DNA from: Pseudocalidococcus azoricus BACA0444
Lineage (GTDB): Bacteria > Cyanobacteriota > Cyanobacteriia > Thermosynechococcales > Thermosynechococcaceae
Assembly: GCF_031729055.1 (NCBI RefSeq)
Contig: NZ_JAVMIP010000009.1
Span: 1 to 64,000, forward strand
Length of the DNA: 64,000 bases
Direction of reading: 5' to 3'
Below, in pieces: positions 1 through 7,814 of the stretch. A program made the position numbers and the translations under genes. Numbering within the stretch: the first letter of the stretch is position 1; each line of letters begins with the position of its first letter. Below the pieces are notes generated by a model that saw only the letters and a program-made list of their open reading frames with translations, was not told the origin of the DNA and did no database searches.

Positions 1-479
1 AAATTATTTTACCCACTGTTGCTACTGTGCCAACTAGTCATGAAAAATGCTGTAACTTTCTCTCTTTCCATGCTTCTCATCTATCAGAAGTTAAATGTCC
101 GCCTCAAGCTAGAAGTCTTGAAGTAAAGAGCAATAGCAGAGAACATTTAAAGTTGCAACATAAAAGAGTGTCGCTTGAAGAATTTATTGAACAAGTTCCT
201 TCCGATACCTTTAATGAATATGACACTCTTGAAACTATTGCCCATAAAATTCAGCTTAGTTCAGTTGACTCTGAAGGTTTAGTTCCGGTTATTGAGATAT
301 GTGGTGATCTTAAAACTAAAGATATTAATTTAAAACTAAATCGCAACAGTTCAAAAATGCTGTTCAAGTCCTACAATAACGAACAAGTAAATATGAAGGG
401 AAGGTTTTACTTTCCTGATTTATCCTCGGGAGCAATAATCTTAAAACATGGAAATCGAGAAATATTGAGGTTTGGTTAA
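1..479 (+). CDS. hypothetical protein, 5' end outside window
   Basis: The reading frame is open to the window edge, so the start is probably upstream. A GTG at 27 is the first possible start seen, giving at least 150 residues. I do not recognise a family. The protein is polar and lysine/glutamate rich, has no membrane segment, and ends in a hydrophobic strand-rich stretch. Base composition is AT-rich compared with the rest of the window, as in the next three genes, which suggests an accessory block. It ends just before the DUF433 gene on the same strand. Function unknown. Confidence 0.5.
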   Translation, partial: IILPTVATVPTSHEKCCNFLSFHASHLSEVKCPPQARSLEVKSNSREHLKLQHKRVSLEEFIEQVPSDTFNEYDTLETIAHKIQLSSVDSEGLVPVIEICGDLKTKDINLKLNRNSSKMLFKSYNNEQVNMKGRFYFPDLSSGAIILKHGNREILRFG

Positions 480-507
480 TCAACTACATAAATTAATTCT
501 AAAAAAG

Positions 508-906
508 ATGGACATTACTCTCGGTGAAAATCAAGATTCATTAATTATTCGGACAGAGCGAGGGCTAACGATCTCAGGCACTCGGATTACCCTTTACGAT
601 GTGATGGATTATGTCATAGCTCAGTATCCTCCAAAATTTATCCAATCCTTATTTGATCTAACCGAGGCTCAACTTAACGCGGCACTCTCTTATATCGAGG
701 CAAACCGTTCTGAAGTCGAAGCAGAATATCGGCAAGTCCCCCAAGAAGCAGAAGAACTCCGGCACTATTACAACCAGAAAAACTCTGAAATAGTCTCTCG
801 TATCGCATCACAACCACCCCGGCCTGGAACAGAATTGGCCTGGGAAAAACTACGGTCAGCCAAGATAAAATACACCCAAAGTATGAATTTTCTCATCCTT
901 AACTAA
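508..906 (+). CDS. DUF433 domain protein (antitoxin-like)
   Basis: The N-terminal part of this 132-residue protein carries the DUF433 signature: an RTERGLTISGTRITLYDV stretch at about residues 15-32, then a helical region ending in an acidic, glutamate-rich tail. DUF433 proteins are small winged-helix-like DNA binders, usually antitoxins paired with PIN-like DUF5615 toxins. No DUF5615 partner lies next to it; MntA/HepT genes follow instead. The frame is open further upstream to 472, but ATG at 508 after AAAAAAG gives the usual DUF433 N-terminus. Domain call fairly sure, partner unknown. Confidence 0.6.
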   Translation: MDITLGENQDSLIIRTERGLTISGTRITLYDVMDYVIAQYPPKFIQSLFDLTEAQLNAALSYIEANRSEVEAEYRQVPQEAEELRHYYNQKNSEIVSRIASQPPRPGTELAWEKLRSAKIKYTQSMNFLILN

Positions 907-907
907 T

Positions 908-1201
908 ATGAAAACATTGGTAGAAATCATGGCCTGGCTAGAAGCAAATAAACCTCTATTGCAAGAACGGTATTTCATTAAAGAGCTTGGGATTTTTGGA
1001 TCTTATGTCAGGCAGGAGCAAACAGATGCCAGTGATGTAGATATCCTTGTAGAATTTTCCCAAACACCTAGCTTGTTAAAATTTATTAACTTAGAAAATT
1101 ATCTCAGTGATCATCTAGGGGTCAAAGTAGATTTAGTCCATAAGTCTGGCTTAAAACCTAGCATTGGAGAGCGCATTTTGAAAGAAGTAATTTACCTATG
1201 A
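908..1201 (+). CDS. mntA: MntA-like nucleotidyltransferase antitoxin
   Basis: A minimal nucleotidyltransferase of 97 residues. The family motif GSx10DxD is complete (G31-S32, D43, D45), so the metal-binding active site looks intact. MntA-type antitoxins silence HepT toxins by adding AMP groups to the tyrosine of the RX4HXY motif. The next gene overlaps it by 4 bp (ATGA) and encodes HepT, the usual two-gene arrangement. The symbol is by family analogy. Confidence 0.75.
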   Translation: MKTLVEIMAWLEANKPLLQERYFIKELGIFGSYVRQEQTDASDVDILVEFSQTPSLLKFINLENYLSDHLGVKVDLVHKSGLKPSIGERILKEVIYL

Positions 1202-1587
1202 CTCAGCGACAGATCCAGGATTATTTGCAGGATATTTTAGATGCTGTCAGTGCGATTGAGCAATTTACAGATGGCGTTAGATTTGAAGATTTTTCCCAGA
1301 ACTTAGAAAAGACGTTTGCAGTTTCCAGAGCAATTGAAATTATTGGCGAAGCTGTCAAGCAAATTCCACATTCAATTAGAGACCAATATCCTGATATTCT
1401 ATGGAGAGACATTGCTGGTATGCGGGATAAACTAATTCATAATTATTTCAATACTGATGTAGAGATACTTTAGCAAGCTGTTATCGAAGATGTCCCACAA
1501 CTCAAAACTATGGTCTCTCAGATATTAGAAGATATTCAAGATATAGCAATCCGTTTGTTGAGATACACAAAGACTCAAGGCAATTAG
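1198..1587 (+). pseudogene. hepT: HepT-like HEPN toxin with in-frame TAG
   Basis: DUF86/HepT HEPN ribonuclease. It reads through residue 91 with the catalytic RX4HXY motif intact (R76, H81, Y83), then meets TAG at 1471-1473. The frame continues after the stop with 37 residues of good HepT-like sequence (starting QAVIEDVPQLKTMV) to TAG at 1585. HepT proteins normally have a tryptophan at the stop position, so a TGG-to-TAG change is the simplest explanation. The truncated form keeps the active-site motif but loses the last helix, so it may be unfolded or inactive. A sequencing error or suppression is also possible. Confidence 0.7.
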
Positions 1588-1730
1588 CTTGTGTATTGTA
1601 GACATTACAAATAAGAAGTAAATGAGTCATTATGAGTGGCTTCACGAGTGATCATTCGTAGAGATTACAGCCAATTTAGTGGGACTGGACATCCCGATTA
1701 ATCTTATGCACCAGCAGCAAAATTTGCGGA

Positions 1731-3221
1731 TTAATTCGAGCCAGCTAATGCGGTTAGCAAAGTTTTCAATTTCAGTAGAATTTCTTCCCATTCCCGTTCT
1801 GGCTCTGACCCTGCTACGATACCTGCGCCTCCATAGACCCTGGCTTCTTTCCCAGATAGCAATGCAGAACGAATTCCAACAATAAATTCTCCTTCTCCAG
1901 TGGCATTGATCCAACCCAGGGGAGCCGCATAAAGACCCCGTTCCCAATCTTCTTGGTTGACTAGGTGTTGACAGGCTTGACGTTGAGGATGCCCTGCAAC
2001 CGCAGGTGTCGGATGTAAGCGCGCAACAATATCCAAAATGTGAACTTCGGTGCCTACCCAGGCCTGGATCAGGGTTTGTAAGTGTTGAATGTTTGCCAAC
2101 TGGAGAAGAGTGGGTTGAGTAGGAATCATAATTTGACTCGTAAACTCCCCCAAGGCCTGACGCAGAAAATCAACAATAACCTGATGCTCACGGAGGTCTT
2201 TTTGACTTTGCTGTAGTTCCAGGCCAAGGCGTTGATCCACATCCGCCTGTTGATCACGGGGGGCAGAACCCGCTAAGGCATCCACCCGAATATGTCCTGC
2301 GGCTAAACTCACTAAACGCTCTGGACTGGCCCCAATAAATGTTTGTCCCTGGCCATTGCTAATACTAAAGCTGTAACAACTGGGATAGGTTTGGCGGAGA
2401 TGGTGGACAGTAGGCAAGCCTTGGAGGTCTTGATTGGCACGAATATCTATGGCACAGGCCAAAACTAATTTCTCTAAGGTTCCAGTCGCTATTTCCTGGA
2501 GGGCCTGTTGGACTTGGGTTTGAAAAGCCTGGGCCTGGGCATCAAGGTTGGGTAAGGTGAGACTCAGTTTCGGAGGTAAGGGAAGGGACAAGGGGGTTTG
2601 GAGCGTTTGCCAGACCATCCATAGTTCTTTAATCAATCCCTGCCAGGCCTGATCATGACGAGGGCGTTTACTAGTTAAGGTTAAGGCTGTTCCTTGGTCA
2701 GTTTGGGCCAGTTGCCAGCGAGGAAGAACAGCCCAGGCGATGGGAAACCCAGGCGTTGTGGTTGGCGGCTCTAAGCCTGAATCATTGGCCTGATCAAAAA
2801 AACTAAACGTACAGAATATTCGTGTTCCCGTGGGGTCAGGCAGCCGCGGCGCAAGTTCTTCACTGAGGGGCCAAGCGGGAGTTATCTGGGTCAGTTCTGC
2901 GAGAGTTTGTTGACTAAAGAGACGGATTTGCTCAAAGCGGTCAGGTGCCTGGGCCTGGAAATCATGAAGAACCTCAACACCAAGGATGACCTGATGAGTA
3001 TGAGGATGCTCCAAATAAAAATGCCAAGGCTGGGAACTATGGCAATGAGATAGTAATGCTGATAGCGCGGCTAAGGTGTCTAGTTCTGGTAAGGGCAAGG
3101 TCAAACTCACCCAGGTTGTTTCCATCTGGCTGCGCTCAGGAATTGCCGCTAACCACTCTGCCACAGCCGGATTGTCTAGGCCTGGGGAAATGGTTGTATG
3201 GGGAAGGGGTGAGACGGGCAT
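1731..3221 (-). CDS. menF: isochorismate synthase MenF
   Basis: Converts chorismate to isochorismate, the first step of phylloquinone (vitamin K1) synthesis, in the cytoplasm. The 496-residue length fits the family. The C-terminal chorismate-binding domain shows FIGASPERLVSL, LAGSAPR, a HLQT segment, LHPTPAVAG and YGGAGIVAGSEPEREWEE, the usual motifs in order. Some chorismate-utilising enzymes share this fold, but the adjacent divergent menA supports MenF. The two genes share a 223-bp intergenic region that should hold both promoters. Confidence 0.9.
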   Translation of the reverse strand: MPVSPLPHTTISPGLDNPAVAEWLAAIPERSQMETTWVSLTLPLPELDTLAALSALLSHCHSSQPWHFYLEHPHTHQVILGVEVLHDFQAQAPDRFEQIRLFSQQTLAELTQITPAWPLSEELAPRLPDPTGTRIFCTFSFFDQANDSGLEPPTTTPGFPIAWAVLPRWQLAQTDQGTALTLTSKRPRHDQAWQGLIKELWMVWQTLQTPLSLPLPPKLSLTLPNLDAQAQAFQTQVQQALQEIATGTLEKLVLACAIDIRANQDLQGLPTVHHLRQTYPSCYSFSISNGQGQTFIGASPERLVSLAAGHIRVDALAGSAPRDQQADVDQRLGLELQQSQKDLREHQVIVDFLRQALGEFTSQIMIPTQPTLLQLANIQHLQTLIQAWVGTEVHILDIVARLHPTPAVAGHPQRQACQHLVNQEDWERGLYAAPLGWINATGEGEFIVGIRSALLSGKEARVYGGAGIVAGSEPEREWEEILLKLKTLLTALAGSN

Positions 3222-3253
3222 ATCATGTCACCCATATGGAGATGTCAAGGGTT

Positions 3254-3340
3254 GGGCGTAGGCGGGAATGGGGGCAAGTCCGAGGAAACTTGGTAGGCAT
3301 TATCTTTAACATCTCTAGGTGTTTGGAAGCGTCACGCTAT
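3254..3340 (+). repeat. diverged copy of repeat family A
   Basis: This part of the menF-menA gap resembles the 105-bp repeat at 4563-4667: a GGGGGCAAGTCCG segment, a TCTTTAACATCTCTA segment, and a CACGCTAT end come in the same order and spacing. It is much degraded and its left end is not clear. Seen only by eye alignment. Confidence 0.3.
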
Positions 3341-3444
3341 CGTTAGCGATTGAGAATAGGAAATCAGGCTGCCGTCATCAGATAGTCAAGGGTTCACCTC
3401 TCCATCGTAAAATTGTAGGGCTTTCTACGGTAAGGGATTATCAG

Positions 3445-4404
3445 ATGGCTTCCACAAATCAGCCTTGGTCGCCGGAATCAGACCCCGCCGCAACCTCCCC
3501 TGCCTTGGCCCCAGCCCCAGCCCCAAGTACCGCTGGCAACCTTTGGTGGGCCGCCCTCAAACCGCCGATGTATAGTGTGGCTGTGATGCCGATTTGGGGG
3601 GGGACGGCCCTGGCCTGGCACTTAGAGGGAACCCTGAACGCGCCTGTTTTTGCGACATTTTTAGGGGCGGCAGTGCTGATTCTGGCTTGGTTGAATTTAA
3701 CCAATGATGTCTTTGATTCTGAGACGGGGATTGATCAAAATAAACATCATTCGATTGTCAACCTAACGGGCCGCAAAACCCTAATTTTTGGGATTGCCAA
3801 TCTTTGTTTGGGGTTGGGACTGGTTTCTTTAGCAATTTTATCGGTACTTCAAGGCAATTTTGTGGTGTTGGGGTTGGTTCTCCTCTGTTGCGGGTTGGGA
3901 TATACCTATCAGGGGCCACCCTTTCGATTGGGGTATCTGGGCCTGGGAGAGCCGATCTGTTTTGTCACCTTTGGCCCCCTTGCGGTTGCGGCTGCCTACT
4001 ATAGCCAGGCCCAGAGTTGGACTCCTCTCATTTGGCCGGTGGGGATAATCATTGGTCTAACCACAACCTTAATTTTGTTCTGTTCCCATTTTCATCAAGT
4101 GAAGGATGACTTAGCTGCGGGGAAATATTCACCCATTGTCCGGATCGGGACAAAAACTGGGGCTATCGTTACCCAAATTATGATTGGCTTGGTGTTTGGC
4201 TTAACGGTGTTAGGGTGGGGCCTGGGACAGTTTCCTGTAACTGTGTTGTTAGTTTTGGCAAGTTTACCCTGGGGAATCTACCTGGGGCAGTATGTGCAGC
4301 AATACTATGACATTCCCAGCATGATTCAATCCTCTAAATTTATTGCTGTGAGTCTCCATTTTTGGAGTGGCCTGTTGCTGGGCCTGGGCTGGATTTGGGC
4401 TTAA
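3445..4404 (+). CDS. menA: 1,4-dihydroxy-2-naphthoate phytyltransferase MenA
   Basis: UbiA-family membrane prenyltransferase that joins a phytyl chain to dihydroxynaphthoate in phylloquinone synthesis, supplying photosystem I. The 319-residue protein has about eight hydrophobic helices, the first aspartate-rich motif NDVFDSETG and the second motif KDDLAAGK, both needed for Mg-diphosphate binding. ATG at 3445 is chosen because upstream codons cover the intergenic repeat; the N-terminal 30 residues are a Pro/Ala-rich linker. It is divergent from menF. Confidence 0.88.
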   Translation: MASTNQPWSPESDPAATSPALAPAPAPSTAGNLWWAALKPPMYSVAVMPIWGGTALAWHLEGTLNAPVFATFLGAAVLILAWLNLTNDVFDSETGIDQNKHHSIVNLTGRKTLIFGIANLCLGLGLVSLAILSVLQGNFVVLGLVLLCCGLGYTYQGPPFRLGYLGLGEPICFVTFGPLAVAAAYYSQAQSWTPLIWPVGIIIGLTTTLILFCSHFHQVKDDLAAGKYSPIVRIGTKTGAIVTQIMIGLVFGLTVLGWGLGQFPVTVLLVLASLPWGIYLGQYVQQYYDIPSMIQSSKFIAVSLHFWSGLLLGLGWIWA

Positions 4405-4448
4405 GGCTGAACCTCACAGCACCGAAGTCCTATATGTGCAAACAGGGA

Positions 4449-4558
4449 TATATAGCAGTCCGTCTTGATTAGCAGAATGATTGATCATCACAGGCCTGGG
4501 GAAGGAATACCCCCTCTACACCAAGCCAAAACGGGGATAGATTTACCATTATGCTATC
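4449..4558 (+). repeat. repeat family B, copy 1
   Basis: A 110-bp element starting TATATAGCAGTCCGTCTT and ending TGCTATC, so the ends are short imperfect inverted repeats. A second copy lies at 10072-10194; shared blocks are the first 18 bases, a TGATCATCA block, an AGGAATAC/AGAATCC block, a CCAAAAC block and GGGATAGAT. It is followed after 4 bp by repeat A1. No coding capacity. It looks like a small non-autonomous element. Confidence 0.6.
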
Positions 4559-4562
4559 AAGA

Positions 4563-4667
4563 TATAGCGTTACTCATTTCGGGTGAGACGGAGACAAGTC
4601 AGAAAATGCTTTATGGGCAGTCTTTTTAACATTTCTACTCTCTCAGAACAGTCTGCGTAACGCTATA
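4563..4667 (+). repeat. MITE-like repeat family A, copy 1
   Basis: A 105-bp element with perfect 11-bp terminal inverted repeats, TATAGCGTTAC at the left and GTAACGCTATA at the right. TA at both outer ends fits the TA target duplication of IS630/Tc1-type elements. Other copies: 10405-10508 (direct), 54434-54538 (inverted), with diverged or partial copies at 3254-3340, 10599-10630 and 51222-51340. It encodes nothing, so a MITE is the best description. Confidence 0.75.
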
Positions 4668-4894
4668 AATCTAAAGCGAATGTCATACGAATGTAATCAG
4701 AATCAGGATGATGCTAAGAAAGGTAGAAAATTCTAGGAACTTTGACGGAACACAGAGTTGGAAAAATCAGGACAGGAGTAAATTTTTAGATGTTCCATAT
4801 TATATCCTGAACTCAAGTTAATAAACTCGCGAAGAGTCAACATTTCCTCAATAGAGAACTAGAAATAATTATCTTGCCCTGAATAATTCTCTTG

Positions 4895-4981
4895 GGATAA
4901 CGTTCCCAATCACTGGACGCAAATAAGCTTTGCATCCCAACGAGAAATGAGCCTCATTCCAGTGCATTGGGGTTGTTGTGC
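4895..4981 (-). other. attC-like integron recombination site 1
   Basis: An 87-nt imperfect palindrome starting 20 bp past the stop codon of the beta-lactamase gene. Read on the minus strand: R'' GCACAAC, then L'' CCAATGCACTGGA, a loop of about 40 nt, L' TCCAGTGATTGG, and R' GTTATCC. The arms pair fully except for one extra G in L'', the extrahelical base typical of attC sites. The loop is too long for a normal terminator hairpin. Two similar sites lie at 6726-6811 and 9489-9575. Confidence 0.6.
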
Positions 4982-5000
4982 TGCATTGTGGAGTATAAAC

Positions 5001-5870
5001 TTACAACAATCTCAGATCCTTCAAACAACGGCGTGTGACTTCCATTCGAGCAGCGGGATCTTTCTCGTTACGAATGTCGATATTAGTGGCAAAGAAGTAA
5101 ACATCCTTTCCTTTCTCTAAGTACCCAACTAACCAACCGATTTGGGGTTTTACGCCATCGTCAAATCCGACCCAACCTGTTTTCCCTCGGATTGTATAGT
5201 CTGGAGTTTTCTCCAAAACCATGATGTCTTTGACAATTGAGAGTGATCGCTCAGAGAAGGGTAAATCATTCTTGTAAAAACGGTGAAGAAACTGAATTTG
5301 CTGTTCCGGCGTGATTCGCAACTCTCCTCGTAACCAGAATTTGTCAATATCTGCTTGACTCCCAATCTTTTGGTTGCCATATCCAACTTGCGTCACCCAT
5401 TTTTGCATCCGATCGTGCCCTACTCGACGGGCTAAAACCTGATAAAACCAATAGGCAGAGAGCTTGATCGCTTCTCTCATATTCAGATCCCGATTCCATG
5501 CAGGCAGCTTTCTTTGAATGCCGTCCCATGTTAGAACCGCAATTTCATCTGAAATGACTCCCGTTTCTAAGGCAATCAAGGAATTCAGAATTTTGAAGGT
5601 CGAAGCAGGTAAAAAAGCAGTTGTGTTTCGAGACGGATCATGTTGAAAAATACGATCTCGGTTTGAGTCGTAAATCAGAATTGAACCTTCAATCCCTAGC
5701 TCTCGAAAGTGCGGCGCAAAATCAATGTTCTGGGCAATCTCTACGCGAGTTAGAGACTCAATCGGTGACTTTGGTGTTGTGGTTGCTGGTTGCACGGTCT
5801 GAAACAGGATAGTGGCAATGCAACCTAACGTAACGAAAACTATCATGGCATAGCGAACGATTCGATTCAT
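5001..5870 (-). CDS. class D (OXA-like) beta-lactamase
   Basis: Secreted serine beta-lactamase of 289 residues with an N-terminal membrane/signal segment (about residues 7-25). Active-site motifs are visible: S90-T-F-K93 with the nucleophilic serine and the lysine that is carboxylated, YGN at 164-166, FWLRG with the conserved tryptophan at 179, and KTG at 230-232. The SxV motif reads S138-A-Y140, so the usual valine is replaced by tyrosine, which could change deacylation. It could hydrolyse beta-lactams or act as a penicillin-binding sensor-like protein; the full motif set favours an enzyme. An attC-like site follows it, as expected for an integron cassette gene. Confidence 0.82.
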   Translation of the reverse strand: MNRIVRYAMIVFVTLGCIATILFQTVQPATTTPKSPIESLTRVEIAQNIDFAPHFRELGIEGSILIYDSNRDRIFQHDPSRNTTAFLPASTFKILNSLIALETGVISDEIAVLTWDGIQRKLPAWNRDLNMREAIKLSAYWFYQVLARRVGHDRMQKWVTQVGYGNQKIGSQADIDKFWLRGELRITPEQQIQFLHRFYKNDLPFSERSLSIVKDIMVLEKTPDYTIRGKTGWVGFDDGVKPQIGWLVGYLEKGKDVYFFATNIDIRNEKDPAARMEVTRRCLKDLRLL

Positions 5871-6119
5871 CGACTTCCACCAGTAAGCGAGAGTATGAGC
5901 AGCCTTGAACTACATTAAGAGGCTATCAAATTTCGGAACTGGAGATGCATTAATCATCAATAATCCTGCACAAAAATAGACAAACCCCAAATCACTGCCT
6001 CAACCGATATTTTTGCAGCACAACGTTGCTACAGGACACCCGACCCTCGATTTGACACACTGCATTGATATAAAAACTTAAGAGTTAAGATTGGTTATTA
6101 ACCATCTCGGCAATACAGC

Positions 6120-6665
6120 ATGTACAAATTTGCTGCGGCTTCAGAGAATGAACTCATTGTATTTGGCTCTGCTCGACCCGGATACACCAACAAACAAGTC
6201 AATAGGTGGATCGAGTTCATGCAAAATCAAGGCATTCAGCGCGTCTGCTGTTTATTGCCCGAAACCCAGCTAAATCGCTATTCAAATTTGCTTAGCGATT
6301 ATCGAAAAGTCTTTGGACTCGATCAAGTCTGTTGGTCACCAATCGAGGATTTTCACTTTGCGATGCCCGAAATTCTTGTTCACCAGATTTTGCCTTTTTT
6401 AGCCATTGCCAATCAACAGAATGAGAAGGTGGTTGTTCATTGCTCCGGTGGAATTGGGCGCACAGGACATATTTTAGCAGCATGGCTTGTAGCTGGACGC
6501 GAATTCTCCAAAAAATCGGCGATCTCTGCCGTCAAGCAAACTGGGAGAAATCCTTACGAAGCTGTAATCGCAGCCCCATTCAAAGGTCGAAATCCTTGGA
6601 AAGTTGCTGCGGAACTCAATACCCTCCTGGATGAGTGTAATCGTTTCAGAAACAAGCTGATCTAG
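6120..6665 (+). CDS. dual-specificity / tyrosine protein phosphatase family
   Basis: A 181-residue cysteine phosphatase. The signature HCSGGIGRTG (H107, C108, R114) gives the CX5R P-loop with the nucleophilic cysteine and phosphate-binding arginine. An aspartate in IEDFHF (D77) is a good candidate general acid. There is no signal peptide, so it should act in the cytoplasm. The substrate is unknown. It stands alone between the beta-lactamase (opposite strand) and the Ada-like gene, with an attC-like site 60 bp downstream, so it is probably cassette cargo, although its direction is opposite to the usual cassette direction. Confidence 0.75.
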   Translation: MYKFAAASENELIVFGSARPGYTNKQVNRWIEFMQNQGIQRVCCLLPETQLNRYSNLLSDYRKVFGLDQVCWSPIEDFHFAMPEILVHQILPFLAIANQQNEKVVVHCSGGIGRTGHILAAWLVAGREFSKKSAISAVKQTGRNPYEAVIAAPFKGRNPWKVAAELNTLLDECNRFRNKLI

Positions 6666-6725
6666 CCTGATACCGAGCACCAACCAATAGGCTTGAAGCT
6701 ACTGTCCCCAACGACAAACTAAGCA

Positions 6726-6811
6726 GCACAACGATTGCAATCAGGGGCGGCTAGTAGATCTTGCTGCTTCACCAGTATCTCCTACCGTCCGCTGCATTGC
6801 GATAGTTAGGT
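6726..6811 (-). other. attC-like integron recombination site 2
   Basis: An 86-nt imperfect palindrome. On the minus strand: R'' ACCTAAC (matches consensus RYYYAAC fully), spacer TATC, L'' GCAATGCAG followed by CGG, a loop of about 35 nt, L' CCG...CTGATTGC, spacer AATC, R' GTTGTGC. L'' has one unpaired extra G. Spacers are mismatched, as in the unpaired central spacers of attC sites. It has the same size, architecture and orientation as the sites at 4895 and 9489. Confidence 0.65.
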
Positions 6812-6932
6812 TGCCGTCAGACCCAGAGATAAGCTAGAAAACTCACTGCTCTACACCGCAAGAAACGGGTGGCTTTAAGTCTACGCCATCGCTAAAGTAA
6901 GGGAATACAAAAATTTCCTTGACCTAGTCTAC

Positions 6933-7805
6933 ATGATTTTGATGAAGAGTGAAAGTGTCTACAACAGTGAAGACTATGACCGGATTGCTCAAGCGATCGC
7001 GTTCATGCGTCAACATTATTTGAGCCAGCCCGATCTGGCAACGGTGGCACAACACATCGGACTCAGTGAATACCATTTTCAAAGACTATTTACTCGGTGG
7101 GCAGGCATCAGCCCAAAAAGGTTTTTGCAGTATCTGACGATTGAATATGCCAAATCGAAAATCAACCAAACCCAAAGCCTACTCGATCTAACCTTAGATG
7201 TGGGGCTATCTAGCCCAGGACGATTACACGACCTGTTTATAAACTTAGAAGCCATGTCCCCTGGTGAGTTCAAAGGAGGTGGAGCAGGTTTGCAAATTCA
7301 CTATGGCATCCATGACACTCCCTTTGGTAAAGCTCTTATTGCCACAACTACCCGTGGTATTTGTAACCTTCATTTTTTAGATGCGGCTGATCAGCTAACC
7401 GCCGAGGAAACCCTGAGACAGTTATGGTCAAACGCTGAAATTATCCACGACGTAAAAGCCACTCAGCCCTTACATGACGTAATTTTTGATGCATCAATCT
7501 CCAAAGACAAAAAAACGCTAACGCTCTTAGTAAAGGGAACAAACTTTCAGATTCAAGTTTGGCGCGCTCTCTTGAAAGTGCCATTTGGGGGGATGACAAC
7601 CTACCAAAGCGTCGCTGAAATGATTGGTCGCCCAACTGCAACAAGAGCCGTAGGAACTGCTGTCGGGAATAATCCCATCGGCTATCTAATTCCTTGCCAT
7701 CGGGTGATTCGAGCATCTGGGGAACTCAGTGGCTATCGCTGGGGATTAGAGCGAAAGACCGCCATTCTGGGTTGGGAAGCCAGCCATGCAAGTTGTGAAC
7801 CGTGA
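6933..7805 (+). CDS. Ada-like AraC regulator / methylated-DNA cysteine methyltransferase
   Basis: A 290-residue fusion. Residues 12-110 form an AraC-type double helix-turn-helix (LATVAQHIGLSEYHFQRLF); residues 125-285 form an O6-alkylguanine-DNA alkyltransferase domain with the acceptor cysteine in PCHRV (C255). It repairs O6-methylguanine by suicidal transfer to that cysteine and probably regulates alkylation-response genes. The N-terminal zinc phosphotriester domain of E. coli Ada is missing, a common natural variant. A HIP1 octamer GCGATCGC lies at 6993-7000. It overlaps in function with no neighbour but lies 9 bp before the transporter gene, so they may be co-transcribed. Confidence 0.85.
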   Translation: MILMKSESVYNSEDYDRIAQAIAFMRQHYLSQPDLATVAQHIGLSEYHFQRLFTRWAGISPKRFLQYLTIEYAKSKINQTQSLLDLTLDVGLSSPGRLHDLFINLEAMSPGEFKGGGAGLQIHYGIHDTPFGKALIATTTRGICNLHFLDAADQLTAEETLRQLWSNAEIIHDVKATQPLHDVIFDASISKDKKTLTLLVKGTNFQIQVWRALLKVPFGGMTTYQSVAEMIGRPTATRAVGTAVGNNPIGYLIPCHRVIRASGELSGYRWGLERKTAILGWEASHASCEP

Positions 7806-7814
7806 GATTATTGT

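Noticed and set aside
4449-4558. tRNA or small RNA gene
   Set aside because: The second copy at 10072 lies inside a coding region and the two differ by many indels that break any shared fold; a mobile repeat fits better.
6018-6024. GCACAAC core as a further attC between beta-lactamase and phosphatase
   Set aside because: The flanking arms do not pair with anything within 140 bp on either side, so at most it is half of a lost site.
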